The translations under genes and the position numbers were made by a program. From Pannonibacter indicus (lineage in GTDB: Bacteria; Pseudomonadota; Alphaproteobacteria; Rhizobiales; Stappiaceae), in the NCBI RefSeq assembly GCF_001418225.1, contig NZ_LIPT01000010.1, forward strand, positions 62,001-126,000: 64,000 nt of DNA, written 5' to 3'. Shown piece by piece: positions 1-8,498 of this stretch (positions are counted from its first letter, which is position 1; the number at the start of each line of letters is the position of its first letter). Under the pieces are notes generated by a model. The model was not told the DNA's origin. It did no database searches and saw nothing but the letters and a program-made list of their open reading frames with translations.

Positions 1-386
1 AAGAAGACGTGATCTCCATGAACCGCCGTCTGGCCGGTGACGCCTCGCTGAACGCGCCGATCCGGGCTGCGGAAGCCGATTCCGGCGAATGGCAGGACTG
101 GCTGGTGGACGAAAGCGAAAGCCAGGAGACAATCCTCGCCGACCAGGAAGAACTGGACATGCGCCGCAAGCTGCTGGGCAATGCCATGTCGGTTCTCAAT
201 GACCGCGAGCGCCGCATCTTCGAGGCCCGCCGCCTGTCGGAAGAACCGATCACGCTGGAAGACCTCTCCACCGAGTTCGGCGTGAGCCGCGAGCGCGTGC
301 GCCAGATCGAGGTGCGCGCCTTTGAGAAGGTGCAGAAGGCGGTGCAGAAGAGCGCCCGCGAAATGGAGACGGCAGCTCTGGCCTGA
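1..386 (+). CDS. rpoH: RNA polymerase sigma-32 (heat-shock sigma factor), 3' part only
   Basis: This is the C-terminal half of a sigma-70 family factor; the reading frame is open from the window edge, so the 5' part lies outside. The segment SMNRRLAGDASLNAPI is typical of RpoH at the end of region 2 and the start of region 3. The end is region 4, with the helix-turn-helix FGVSRERVRQIEVRAFEKVQ that reads the -35 element. RpoH directs core polymerase to heat-shock promoters. An internal ATG at 18 would give a shorter product, but nothing suggests it is used. A terminator hairpin follows the stop. The family call is firm; the RpoH1/RpoH2 class cannot be decided from this fragment. Confidence 0.93.
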   Translation, partial: EDVISMNRRLAGDASLNAPIRAAEADSGEWQDWLVDESESQETILADQEELDMRRKLLGNAMSVLNDRERRIFEARRLSEEPITLEDLSTEFGVSRERVRQIEVRAFEKVQKAVQKSAREMETAALA

Positions 387-415
387 TCCATTTCCAGCAT
401 CAATGGCATTTGATG

Positions 416-446
416 AAACGGGACTCGCACTTGCGTCCCGTTTTTT
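416..446 (+). terminator. rho-independent terminator of rpoH
   Basis: A seven-base stem, ACGGGAC/GTCCCGT (418-424 with 435-441), is followed by six T residues. It lies 30 bases after the rpoH stop. Confidence 0.85.
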
Positions 447-506
447 GCTTTTCTAACGTGGCAGACTGCGGCTGGACGCGCCGCAAAGGGTGGAGGCTGC
501 ATCAGC

Positions 507-2702
507 GTGGGGTTTGGGCACTTTATGGGCAAGCGGGCGCGGGTTGCGCTCGTCACGTTGGCGGCATTGGCCAGCCTTGCAGGTATTCGTGCCATCGACC
601 CGCCGTTTCTGCAGGCCGTGCGCGAACTGAGCTTCGATTATTATCAGCGGCTGGCCCCTCGCGGCTATCAGGACAGCCCGGTGCGGGTGGTGGATATCGA
701 CGATGCCTCTCTGGCACTCTACGGCCAATGGCCCTGGCCACGGGACCGGATGGCGGAAATCGTCAACACGCTCAACAGCATGGGTGCCGCCGCCATCGCC
801 TTCGACGTGATCTTTGCCGAAGCCGACCGTTCGTCGCCGCGTCAGCTTGCCCTCAGCCTGCCGGAAAGCTCCATTGCCGCCTCGCCGGATCTGAAGGCCG
901 CGCTCAAATCGCTGCCGGATACGGATGAGCTGTTTGCGCAGGCCCTCGCAGAAGCCCCCTCCATCCTGGGCTTCGCAATTTTGCCTTCCGCCACACCGCA
1001 GCAGCCGCAACTGAAGGCCGGCATGGCGCATGTAGGCCCCTCCCCCGCCGGCCTGCTCGCACCCTATGCCTCGGCTCTTGGCGCCATTCTTCCGTTGCAG
1101 GAGGCTGCGAGCGGCACCGGCAGCGTGTCGCTGAGCGCCGATGATACGGGCGGCATCGTCCGCCGCATTCCGCTGCTGGTGACTGACGGGACCGAAGTCT
1201 TCCCCAGCCTGGCGGTGGAGGCCCTTCGCGTGGCGCAAGGGGCAACCGGACTGATCACACGGGCGGATGAAACCGGCAAGGGCGGCGGGGCGATCAACGG
1301 GATCAGAGTGGGCAGCTTCTCGGTTCCGGTGACTGAAACCGGCGAGTTCTGGGTTTATTACGACTGGAACCGGCCCGAGCGCTATGTCTCCGTCGCCGAC
1401 CTTCTCGACCCGCAGAAGCGTCCAAAGGTGCAGCCGCTGATCGATGGCCAGATCATTTTCATCGGCACCTCTGCCGCCGGTCTGTTTGATATCCGCTCCA
1501 CGCCCCTTGGCGAGCAGGTGCCGGGCGTCTCGATCCACGCACAGGCTACAGAGCAGATCATCTCCGGCAACTTCCTCTCCCGGCCGGACTGGGCGGAGGG
1601 TGCGGAAATCATTGCCGTTCTGCTCGCCGGCCTCGTCCTTGTCGTGCTTCTGCCGCTGACCGGCGGGCTCATCACCGGCGCTGCTGCCGTTTGTCTCACC
1701 GTCCTGATGTTCGGCGGCTCCCTGCTGCTTTTCGTCCAGAACGGCCTTCTGATCGACGGGCTCTATCCCTCGATCACCGCCTTCGTCGTCTTCGCCATCG
1801 GCACCTCCATGCTCTATGTGATGACGGACCGGGAGAAACGCTTCGTGCGCCAGGCCTTCAGCCAGTATCTCTCGCCGGAGCTGGTCAGCCAGCTGGAACA
1901 GCAGCCGGACCAGCTGGTTCTGGGCGGGGAGCTGAGGCCCATGACCATCCTCTTCATGGATGTGCGCGGCTTTACCCCCATTTCCGAACAGCTGACGCCG
2001 ACAGAGCTGGTGCATTTCCTCAATACACTGCTGTCCCCGCTCAGCGATGCCATCCAGGCCCATGGCGGCACCATCGACAAGTATATCGGCGACAGCATCA
2101 TGGCCTTCTGGAACGCGCCCGTCCGGGTGGAGAACCACGCTGCCATGGCCTGCGCGGCCAGCCTGAAGATGCTGGACGTAGTGGACCGATTAAATGCGGA
2201 AGATGCCTTCGGCTTCAAGGCGCGCAATTTCAAGACCCAGAGCGTGCAGATCGGCATTGGCCTCAACACCGGCGAGGCCTGCGTCGGCAACATGGGCTCC
2301 TCACGCCGCTTCAACTACTCGGTGATTGGTGACGCGGTGAACGTGGCAAGCCGGATCGAATCCAGCTGCAAGAGCGTCGGCGCCGATCTCGTCGTCTCGG
2401 AAGACACCCGCACGCAGGCCCCTGACTTTGCCTATCTGGAGGCCGGCGCCATTCCGCTCAAGGGCAAGTCCCGGCCTGTGAAGCTCTTCGCGCTGATCGG
2501 CGATCAGGAGCTCCGCCGCAGCGAAGCCTTCCGGACACTCGAATTACATCACATGAAGCTGATGGATGCCCTCGACAACCGAAAACCGGAAGCCGCCGCA
2601 GCCGCCCTTGCCGACTGCCGCAATGCCGCCCCGCCGGAACTCACCGTCTTCTACGACCGGCTGGCCGAACGGCTGGAGAGGCTTGAAACAGAGATGGCGT
2701 GA
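507..2702 (+). CDS. CHASE2-domain class III adenylate cyclase
   Basis: This membrane enzyme probably makes cAMP from ATP. Residues about 10-28 are a first membrane segment. Residues 30-360 form an extracytoplasmic CHASE2 sensor (VVDIDDASLALYGQWPWPRD). Three more membrane segments follow (about 366-440), then a class III cyclase domain (475-650). The metal-binding aspartates are visible at D485 (FMDVRGFT) and D529 (IGDSIMAFW), with Lys525 in the position used for adenine recognition. The GTG start at 507 is chosen because GGAGG lies about 10 bases upstream; an ATG at 525 has no such site. The signal sensed by CHASE2 is unknown. The nearest gene upstream, rpoH, ends in its own terminator, so this gene is probably transcribed alone. 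Confidence 0.88.
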   Translation: MGFGHFMGKRARVALVTLAALASLAGIRAIDPPFLQAVRELSFDYYQRLAPRGYQDSPVRVVDIDDASLALYGQWPWPRDRMAEIVNTLNSMGAAAIAFDVIFAEADRSSPRQLALSLPESSIAASPDLKAALKSLPDTDELFAQALAEAPSILGFAILPSATPQQPQLKAGMAHVGPSPAGLLAPYASALGAILPLQEAASGTGSVSLSADDTGGIVRRIPLLVTDGTEVFPSLAVEALRVAQGATGLITRADETGKGGGAINGIRVGSFSVPVTETGEFWVYYDWNRPERYVSVADLLDPQKRPKVQPLIDGQIIFIGTSAAGLFDIRSTPLGEQVPGVSIHAQATEQIISGNFLSRPDWAEGAEIIAVLLAGLVLVVLLPLTGGLITGAAAVCLTVLMFGGSLLLFVQNGLLIDGLYPSITAFVVFAIGTSMLYVMTDREKRFVRQAFSQYLSPELVSQLEQQPDQLVLGGELRPMTILFMDVRGFTPISEQLTPTELVHFLNTLLSPLSDAIQAHGGTIDKYIGDSIMAFWNAPVRVENHAAMACAASLKMLDVVDRLNAEDAFGFKARNFKTQSVQIGIGLNTGEACVGNMGSSRRFNYSVIGDAVNVASRIESSCKSVGADLVVSEDTRTQAPDFAYLEAGAIPLKGKSRPVKLFALIGDQELRRSEAFRTLELHHMKLMDALDNRKPEAAAAALADCRNAAPPELTVFYDRLAERLERLETEMA

Positions 2703-2999
2703 GATGCGGGAAGGTTTGACGGGTGCAAACCGGTCAATGCCGCCAGACCCACACCCGGCGCCGCCCCGGCCTTGTGCCGGGGCCTGTCAGGAGGCCCCGG
2801 CGTAACCAGCACTCAATGAGATTAACTCCGGAAGGAGGGTAAGCTGGTGCGGCGCTTGAGCAATTCCAAGGCGTGATGCATCAGCACCGGAAGGCTTTGA
2901 TAAAAGCACAAGCTTCCTAACAGGTCCCGGCTCAAGGCCGGGACGGCGCAGCAAGGGTGGAAGGCCCGGCGAATATTCGCACAGGCCCCCTTTCACACC
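2703..2999. other. gene-free spacer rich in GC palindromes
   Basis: I see no credible gene between the cyclase and thiY. The stretch holds perfect GC hairpins: CCCCGGC/GCCGGGG at 2764-2782 and a GTCCCGGC-type one at 2924-2944. It also holds a copy of the interspersed repeat at 2846-2890 and the 12-base palindrome GCGAATATTCGC near 2968-2979. These could end transcription from both converging genes, but none has a good T tract. Confidence 0.55.
2846..2890 (-). repeat. interspersed intergenic repeat, copy A
   Basis: Read on the minus strand, this copy matches the best-defined copy at 31811-31881 almost base for base over the core GCATCACGCCTTGGAATTGC and into TCAAG. Other copies lie near 13675, 28753, 58104 and 59854. 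Confidence 0.7.
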
Positions 3000-3938
3000 T
3001 CACCGCAGCTCCGCCGTATAGTCCTCCACCGGCGGCACGCTGGTGATCAGCTTGTTTTCATACAGAAACTCGGCAAAGCGCTGATAGCGGCCGGCATCCA
3101 GAGCTGCCGGGCGCTTGGCAAAACGCGGCAGCGTGTCGCCCCAGGCGCGGCGGTTCAGCTCGTCATCAAGATTCGGATAAGCCGCAATGAAAGCCTCCCA
3201 CGAGTCCTCCGGATGGTTGGTGAGGTAGACCGTTGCCTTCTCCACCGCCGCCAGGAAACGGACATAGCGCGGATCCCCGGTCTTGTCCTTTGCCGCCACG
3301 TAGATCAGCTCGTCGAAGATGGGCACGCCGTTTTCTTCCGGGAAGAAGGCCTTGCCCTTCTTGCCCTCCAGCTCGATCTGGGTGAGCTCGAAATTGCGGT
3401 AGCCGCCGATCACCGCATCCACTTGACCCGTCATCAGGGACGGCGACAGAGCGAAATTGACGTTGATGAGCTCCACGTCCCCGATCGAAAGCCCCTGCGA
3501 GCGCAGCATCTGGCCGAGCATCGCATCCTCGAAGCCGGACACGGAGAAGCCAATCTTCTTGCCCTTGAGGTCTGCCAGCGTCTTGATGGGGCCATTCTCC
3601 AGCACGATCAGCGTGTTCAGCGGCGTCTCCACCAGCGTGCCGATCCACTTCAGCGGCATACCTTCGTTGATCTGGGCATGGAGCGTCGGCTGATAGGACA
3701 CGGCAATATCCCCCTGCCCTGCCGCGACCAGCTTCGGCGGCATCGCCGGATCGGCCGGCTCGATCAGGTCCACATCAAGCCCTTCGGCCTCGAAGAAACC
3801 CTTCTGCTTGGCCACCACCAGCGGCGCGTGGTCCGGATTGACGAACCAGTCGAGCAGAACGGTCAGCTTGTCCGCGGCCGAAGCGGGGGCAGCAGTGGCC
3901 AAAGCAGCGGCCAGCGACATCGCGAGAATGCGTTTCAT
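3000..3938 (-). CDS. thiY: thiamine-precursor ABC transporter, periplasmic binding protein
   Basis: The product is a 312-residue NMT1/THI5-like solute-binding protein with a clear signal peptide (residues 1-21, cleavage after ASA). The sequence DKLTVLLDWFVNPDHAPLVVAKQKGFF is the start of the family fold. Members of the ThiY group bind pyrimidine precursors of thiamine in the periplasm. The gene lies 82 bases after thiX, in the transcription unit behind a TPP riboswitch, which is the main reason for the specific assignment. GGGAGA precedes the ATG. No ATPase gene follows: the next gene downstream is the convergent cyclase. The exact ligand (formylaminopyrimidine, HMP or thiamine) cannot be read from the sequence. 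Confidence 0.85.
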   Translation of the reverse strand: MKRILAMSLAAALATAAPASAADKLTVLLDWFVNPDHAPLVVAKQKGFFEAEGLDVDLIEPADPAMPPKLVAAGQGDIAVSYQPTLHAQINEGMPLKWIGTLVETPLNTLIVLENGPIKTLADLKGKKIGFSVSGFEDAMLGQMLRSQGLSIGDVELINVNFALSPSLMTGQVDAVIGGYRNFELTQIELEGKKGKAFFPEENGVPIFDELIYVAAKDKTGDPRYVRFLAAVEKATVYLTNHPEDSWEAFIAAYPNLDDELNRRAWGDTLPRFAKRPAALDAGRYQRFAEFLYENKLITSVPPVEDYTAELR

Positions 3939-4020
3939 GCGGGGTCTCCCAATAGACAGGTGTTGGATGAAGTTCGAGCCGGCCCAGCCTCAGCCTGACC
4001 GGCAGATGCGGGCGCGGGGA

Positions 4021-4851
4021 TCAGTCCTCGCGCTGCCAGGGCACCATGCGGCGTGTCAGGCGCTCGACTACGAAGCGCAGGACCAGAACCATGGCGGCAA
4101 GCAGGGCGAGAGCGGCGAACATGGTGTCCGTCTGCATCCGGGCATTGCTCTGCAGCATGATGAAGGCGAGCCCGCCCTTGGCACCGACCCATTCGCCGAC
4201 AATGGCGCCGATGGGGGCGAAGACCGCTGCAATCCGGACACCGGAGGCAAGCGCGGGCATGGCTGACGGCAGGCGGAAATAGCGCAGTTCCTGCCAGCGG
4301 TTGACACGGTAGAGCAGCGCCAGATCGGCGAGCCCCTGATCCATCCGCCTGAGGCCGTCAAAGAAGGTGGAGGTGACGGCAAAAAAGATGACCAGCACCG
4401 CCATCACGATCTTAGAAGCAAGGCCGAAGCCGAGCCAGAGCACCAGAATGGGGGCAATGGCAAAGACCGGCAGCGCCTGCGTCACCAGAACCACCGGCAG
4501 CAGCCCGCGCCGCGCCAGCGGCGACAGCCACATGACGAAGGCCAGCATGACCCCGGCGGCAATGCCGAAGACAAAGCCCAGCAAGGTTTCACTCAAGGTG
4601 ATGCTGGCGTGATACAGCAGGAAGCCGCTCTGGCGCTGGAAAGCCTCCAGCACCTTCAGCGGACCGGGCAGCATGTAGGGCGGGATTTCGAGGAACCGCA
4701 CCGCCAGGTCCCAGATCAGCAACAGGGACAGGCTGACCGTCAGGCCCGGCGCAATGCTGCGCAGGAGAGCGGCTGCACGGGCCGGAAACGCATTCCGGAC
4801 AGGGCTCGCAGAGGGAAGGGGTTGCCTTCCCGAAAGAAGTTCTATCGACAC
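4021..4851 (-). CDS. thiX: thiamine-precursor ABC transporter, permease
   Basis: This is a BPD-type inner-membrane permease with about six membrane segments and the EAA-loop region near FDGLRRMDQGLADLALLYRVNRWQELRYF. It would move the ligand delivered by ThiY. The longest open frame starts at 4935, but that ATG lies inside the TPP aptamer. I therefore place the start at GTG 4851, where GGGAGA lies eight bases upstream and is the strand sequestered by the riboswitch platform, giving 276 residues. thiY follows downstream. The partner ATPase (ThiZ) is not encoded in this window. Confidence 0.85.
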   Translation of the reverse strand: MSIELLSGRQPLPSASPVRNAFPARAAALLRSIAPGLTVSLSLLLIWDLAVRFLEIPPYMLPGPLKVLEAFQRQSGFLLYHASITLSETLLGFVFGIAAGVMLAFVMWLSPLARRGLLPVVLVTQALPVFAIAPILVLWLGFGLASKIVMAVLVIFFAVTSTFFDGLRRMDQGLADLALLYRVNRWQELRYFRLPSAMPALASGVRIAAVFAPIGAIVGEWVGAKGGLAFIMLQSNARMQTDTMFAALALLAAMVLVLRFVVERLTRRMVPWQRED

Positions 4852-4855
4852 AAAA

Positions 4856-4898
4856 GGATCTCCCGTCACCGGCGAGCCGGTCAAGACATTGGAGATCC
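4856..4898 (-). promoter_or_regulatory. riboswitch expression platform hiding the thiX ribosome site
   Basis: In the transcript GGATCTCC (from 4898-4891) is perfectly complementary to GGAGATCC (4863-4856). The second strand contains the Shine-Dalgarno sequence of the GTG start at 4851. A nested helix ACCGGC/GCCGGT lies between the two arms. This is the layout expected for a riboswitch that blocks translation initiation when TPP is bound. It is inferred from complementarity only. Confidence 0.65.
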
Positions 4899-4909
4899 GG
4901 GATATGGCT

Positions 4910-5000
4910 AAAGGTTTCCGTCCCTTCGCCGGCATGACCCGGATCAGGTTCTAAGGGTTCGGCTTTGCGCCATCTCAGCTCACATCGGAGCACCCCTCGG
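4910..5000 (-). promoter_or_regulatory. TPP riboswitch (THI element)
   Basis: On the minus strand the conserved THI-box pieces appear in order: GAGGGGTGC at the 5' side, GCTGAGAT (complement of 4972-4979), ACCCTT, GAACCTGAT (complement of 4943-4951), then GGGTCATGCCGGCGAAGGGA. These form the pyrimidine and pyrophosphate sensor arms of the aptamer. It lies about 60 bases ahead of the thiX start. TPP binding is expected to lower expression of thiX-thiY. Confidence 0.95.
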
Positions 5001-5071
5001 ACCAGCCCGAAACATGCCGCCTGAATGCCGCCTTGGCAAGCAAAACTTGCGGCACCCTGTCACAAAAGCCG

Positions 5072-5109
5072 AAGGCCCCGGCCGTCACCCATTGACAGCC
5101 GGGGCCTTG
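5072..5109 (-). terminator. terminator hairpin after the 542-residue membrane protein gene
   Basis: A strong stem AAGGCCCCGGC/GCCGGGGCCTT lies just past the stop at 5142, followed on the minus strand by CGGCTTTTG. The T tract is weak. Confidence 0.6.
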
Positions 5110-5141
5110 AAGCTTAAGCGGAACCGGGCAGCCGCCCGGGA

Positions 5142-6770
5142 TCAGCCGCGCTGCCAGACGGCAAGCGCCTGTTCCAGAGCCCGGGCGCCCGGGGTGCCCT
5201 TCTCGATGGTGAAGATGGCCCGCTTGCCATTCTCGTAGAGCATCGGAATATCGATCCAGCCACGCTCACGCATGAGGGCAAGGTTACGGTCGCGCTCGCT
5301 GTCAACGCTCGACAGCGCAATCCAGAAGTAACCCGGAGCAACCTTCACCGAAGCGCCTAGCAGAGCATCTCCGCGCGCTTCCTCCGTCGGCTTCATCACG
5401 AGGCCCGGCACATTGGAGACGTCCCCGCCGGAGAAGCCGCCAGGAAGCTGGAACTGGATCTCGACCAGATGGCTGGCGGGCAGCGAGGAATCGGTGTTTG
5501 GCTTGATTCGCAGCGTCACATTGATGTTCCGGTCCGGAATCTGGGCCTGCGCCACGAGTACCGTTTCAGCCTGTCCGCCGGAGCCGTTTTCCTCGGAAAC
5601 CGACCAGGCCACGTTGCCCGCAGAAGCGGTGCCGGAGCCGCTGGCATCTTCGCCCTCCTCATAGAGGAAAGCCTTCTGCGCAACGATCGCACCGGGCGTT
5701 TCTGCCGTCTGAGCCGGCGCCGTGCTGGCGGCGGGCGGGGCAGCAGGCGCCTCCTGCGGCGGCGGGGCCGACGGTGTGATGAGTGTCGTCGTCACGGTCC
5801 GCGCATCGGGGGCAACCGCAGGCTCACCCGTATCGGTCAGCAGACGGTCGGTGTTCTTGCCGCCATTCTCGCCATTTGCAGCCGTCTCGCCCGCCGGTGC
5901 TCCTGCCTCGGGGGCCGGAGCGGTCGTTGCGGCCGTATCCCCGCTGGAGGAGAATATTCCCGCGATCAGCGAGCGCTGGGAATAGATGAAGGCGCCGATA
6001 CCGATCAGCACCAGCACAAATCCGCCCAGGAACACGTAGGACATGAAAGACGAATTGCCAGCCGTGCGGGCGCGGCGCGGCGCGCGTGTCCGGCCCTTGC
6101 GCGGTTCATCAGCCGCAAGCCGGTAAGCCGCAGCATTCACGCTTCCAGCACCGGCGGGCGCAGGTGCGGACGGATCCGGGCGCAGGCTGTCGCCAGCAGG
6201 CGCCGGCCGCGGGCTCGGCGTGGGAAGAGCGTAGGAGGACAGTGCAGGGGCTGCCGGTTCAACGGACGGCTTTGCAGGCGCCGCCCCGAAGGCAGGCTCC
6301 ATGCGCGGCTGGCTGCGCTCAACGGGCGGCTCTGCCGGAGTGCTTTCGTTGCGGAGGGCATCGCGGGCGGTCTGCACCGCGCTCGACGACGCATCCCCCA
6401 GCCTTCCGGCTTCCTGCACGGCAGAGCCCAGCGGCCCGCGCGGCGCGGGCGAAGAGGGCGGATAGGGCTCGGTGCGGGGGGCGGCCGGAGCGCTGGAGCC
6501 CGCAGCAGGGGCCATGGGCGCGGGCGCAGCGGGCGCCGGGCGCGTCGCCATCAGCGTTTCGCGCGCAGCCTCTGCCTCAACCTTGCGGATAGCCTCCTCA
6601 AGGCGCAACTGCTCGGCTGTGATCTCGGACGGGGAAAGCGGCGGCTCATAGGCCTTCAGCTGACTGACAATCGCGTTTCGGGCGCGGCTGTAGACGTTGC
6701 GCCGCGCGGAACCGTTGTTCTCCGGCAGTGACGCAATCGTTTTTTTCAAAATCGAATAGTAATCAGCCAT
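5142..6770 (-). CDS. unknown Pro/Ala-rich single-span membrane protein
   Basis: I do not recognise a functional family. The 542-residue product has four parts: a charged helical N-terminal domain of about 70 residues (MADYYSILKKTIASLPENNG), a long Ala/Pro-rich linker (about 75-240), one membrane segment (about 244-266, YVFLGGFVLVLIGIGAFIYS), and after another low-complexity stretch a folded C-terminal region (about 350-542) ending WIDIPMLYENGKRAIFTIEKG. With a cytoplasmic N-terminus, the C-terminal domain would be periplasmic. The N-terminal piece looks like one common to Hyphomicrobiales proteins sometimes labelled histidine kinase; no kinase motif is present here. The gene is flanked by its own terminator and by purA on the same strand. 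Confidence 0.75.
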   Translation of the reverse strand: MADYYSILKKTIASLPENNGSARRNVYSRARNAIVSQLKAYEPPLSPSEITAEQLRLEEAIRKVEAEAARETLMATRPAPAAPAPMAPAAGSSAPAAPRTEPYPPSSPAPRGPLGSAVQEAGRLGDASSSAVQTARDALRNESTPAEPPVERSQPRMEPAFGAAPAKPSVEPAAPALSSYALPTPSPRPAPAGDSLRPDPSAPAPAGAGSVNAAAYRLAADEPRKGRTRAPRRARTAGNSSFMSYVFLGGFVLVLIGIGAFIYSQRSLIAGIFSSSGDTAATTAPAPEAGAPAGETAANGENGGKNTDRLLTDTGEPAVAPDARTVTTTLITPSAPPPQEAPAAPPAASTAPAQTAETPGAIVAQKAFLYEEGEDASGSGTASAGNVAWSVSEENGSGGQAETVLVAQAQIPDRNINVTLRIKPNTDSSLPASHLVEIQFQLPGGFSGGDVSNVPGLVMKPTEEARGDALLGASVKVAPGYFWIALSSVDSERDRNLALMRERGWIDIPMLYENGKRAIFTIEKGTPGARALEQALAVWQRG

Positions 6771-6914
6771 TGGCTCGCTCGTGAGGGGTGCCAGCCTGAA
6801 CCCGGCGCACCGGAAGCTCCGTATTCATGCCATCCCATTTGTAGGCTCAACACCGGCGGGCGCAAGAGGTGTTCAGCAAAGATAGGATGTGCAATCAGGT
6901 TTTTACATGACTTT

Positions 6915-6941
6915 CGGGCGGAATGGGGAGCATTCCGCCCG
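6915..6941 (-). terminator. strong hairpin after purA, no T tract
   Basis: A perfect stem CGGGCGGAATG/CATTCCGCCCG begins 13 bases past the purA stop. Neither strand shows a run of T after it, so termination is plausible but not certain. Confidence 0.45.
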
Positions 6942-6953
6942 ATAAATTTCACG

Positions 6954-8246
6954 TCAGTCCTGGAACGGATTCTGCACCAGAATGGTGTCGTCGCGCTCCG
7001 GGCTGGTGGAGAGCAGCGCCACCGGTGCACCGATCAGCTCCTCCACATGGCGGACATATTTCACGGCCTGCGCCGGAAGATCAGCCCAGCTGCGGGCACC
7101 CTTGGTGGATTCCTGCCAGCCCGGCAGGGTTTCGTAAATCGGCACCACACGTGCCTGCGCTCCCTGGGAGGCCGGCAGATAGTCGATCCGCTTGCCGTCC
7201 AGTTCATAGCCGACGCAGATCTTCAGCTCTTCAAGGCCATCCAGAACATCCAGCTTGGTCAGTGCGATGCCGGTGATGCCGGAAGTGCAGACCGTCTGGC
7301 GCACGAGAACCGCATCGAACCAGCCGCAGCGGCGCTTGCGGCCCGTGACGGTGCCGAATTCATGGCCGCGGGTGCCGAGGAATTCGCCGACTTCGTTCTG
7401 CTGCTCGGTCGGGAACGGCCCTTCGCCCACGCGAGTGGTGTAGGCCTTGGTGATGCCCAGCACATACCCGACCGCGTTGGGGCCAAGGCCCGAGCCGGTG
7501 GCAGCCTGACCGGCAACCGTGTTGGACGAGGTCACGTAAGGATAGGTGCCGTGGTCGATGTCGAGCAATGCGCCCTGCGCGCCTTCAAACAGCAGGCGCT
7601 TGCCTTCGCGGCGCTGGCCGTCGAGCAGCTTCCACACCGAATCCATGTAGGGCAGCACGGTGCCAGCCACGGAGGACAGTTCCTCGAAGATGGCCTGCGC
7701 GGAAATTTCGCTCTCGCCGAGGCCCCGGCGCAGCGGATTGTGATGCGCCAGCAGCCGGTCGATCTTGGCCGGCAGCGTCTCCAGATTGGCAAGGTCCATC
7801 AGACGGATGGACCGGCGGCCCACCTTATCCTCATAGGCCGGGCCAATGCCGCGGCCCGTGGTGCCGATGCGCGTGCCGGTGCTGGAGTTCTCGCGCAGCG
7901 CATCCAGTTCGCGGTGCAGCGACAGGATCAGCGTCGCATTTTCGGCGATGCGCAGGGTTTCCGGGTTCACGGTGACGCCCTGATCGCGCAGGCGGCCGAT
8001 TTCCGACACCAGCGCATGCGGGTCCAGCACCACGCCATTGCCGATCACCGACAGCTTGCCCGGGCGCACGACGCCGGAGGGCAGCAGGGACAGCTTGTAG
8101 CTGACGCCGTCGATCACGAGCGTATGGCCGGCATTATGCCCGCCCTGGAAACGGACAATCACATCGGCCTGCTCCGAGAGCCAGTCGACGATCTTGCCCT
8201 TGCCTTCATCGCCCCATTGCGAACCGACGACAACAACATTGGCCAT
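6954..8246 (-). CDS. purA: adenylosuccinate synthetase
   Basis: PurA joins IMP and aspartate with GTP to give adenylosuccinate, the first committed step to AMP. The 430-residue product has the family start [17 protein letters not shown] with catalytic Asp13 and His41 (GGHNAGHT). It also has the IMP-loop sequence [21 protein letters not shown] and the GTP-binding end [12 protein letters not shown]. The open frame reaches back to 8336, but homology begins at the ATG at 8246; GAGAAGGG lies 11 bases upstream. It is a single gene transcribed away from the DMT exporter. A terminator-like hairpin stands 65 bases before the start. Confidence 0.97.
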   Translation of the reverse strand: MANVVVVGSQWGDEGKGKIVDWLSEQADVIVRFQGGHNAGHTLVIDGVSYKLSLLPSGVVRPGKLSVIGNGVVLDPHALVSEIGRLRDQGVTVNPETLRIAENATLILSLHRELDALRENSSTGTRIGTTGRGIGPAYEDKVGRRSIRLMDLANLETLPAKIDRLLAHHNPLRRGLGESEISAQAIFEELSSVAGTVLPYMDSVWKLLDGQRREGKRLLFEGAQGALLDIDHGTYPYVTSSNTVAGQAATGSGLGPNAVGYVLGITKAYTTRVGEGPFPTEQQNEVGEFLGTRGHEFGTVTGRKRRCGWFDAVLVRQTVCTSGITGIALTKLDVLDGLEELKICVGYELDGKRIDYLPASQGAQARVVPIYETLPGWQESTKGARSWADLPAQAVKYVRHVEELIGAPVALLSTSPERDDTILVQNPFQD

Positions 8247-8310
8247 GGGTGCCATACCCTTCTCAAAAGGAACCATCTGCCGGGGCCGCTTTTTCCGGGC
8301 ACCAGCACAC

Positions 8311-8333
8311 AAAACCCCGGTACATGGCCGGGG
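8311..8333 (-). promoter_or_regulatory. terminator-like hairpin in the purA leader region
   Basis: On the minus strand CCCCGG, a seven-base loop and CCGGGG are followed by TTTTG. It stands 65 bases upstream of purA with no gene ahead of it on that strand. It may end a short leader transcript or act as an attenuator. The same CCGGGG arm could also pair with CCCCGG at 8285-8280. Confidence 0.35.
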
Positions 8334-8498
8334 CAAACGCGCGGACTATAGCCACTTCCGCCAAGAGTTGCGAGCCCGAAACGGAAGAAATTGACGGATG
8401 GGAGCCTCGCATTCCGGGTGGCGCTAACTGCCGGGCAAATGATACTGCTTTCATTCTCCCGCAGGTGCAGACCCCGCCTCAAACATCCGGACACAATC

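Noticed and set aside
453-2138. 561-residue minus-strand open frame
   Set aside because: It lies opposite the adenylate cyclase gene; composition is that of a high-GC antisense shadow and no family is recognisable.
4852-4935. N-terminal extension of thiX from the ATG at 4935
   Set aside because: This ATG is part of the conserved TPP aptamer and the extension has no homology; the sequestered ribosome site marks GTG 4851 as start.
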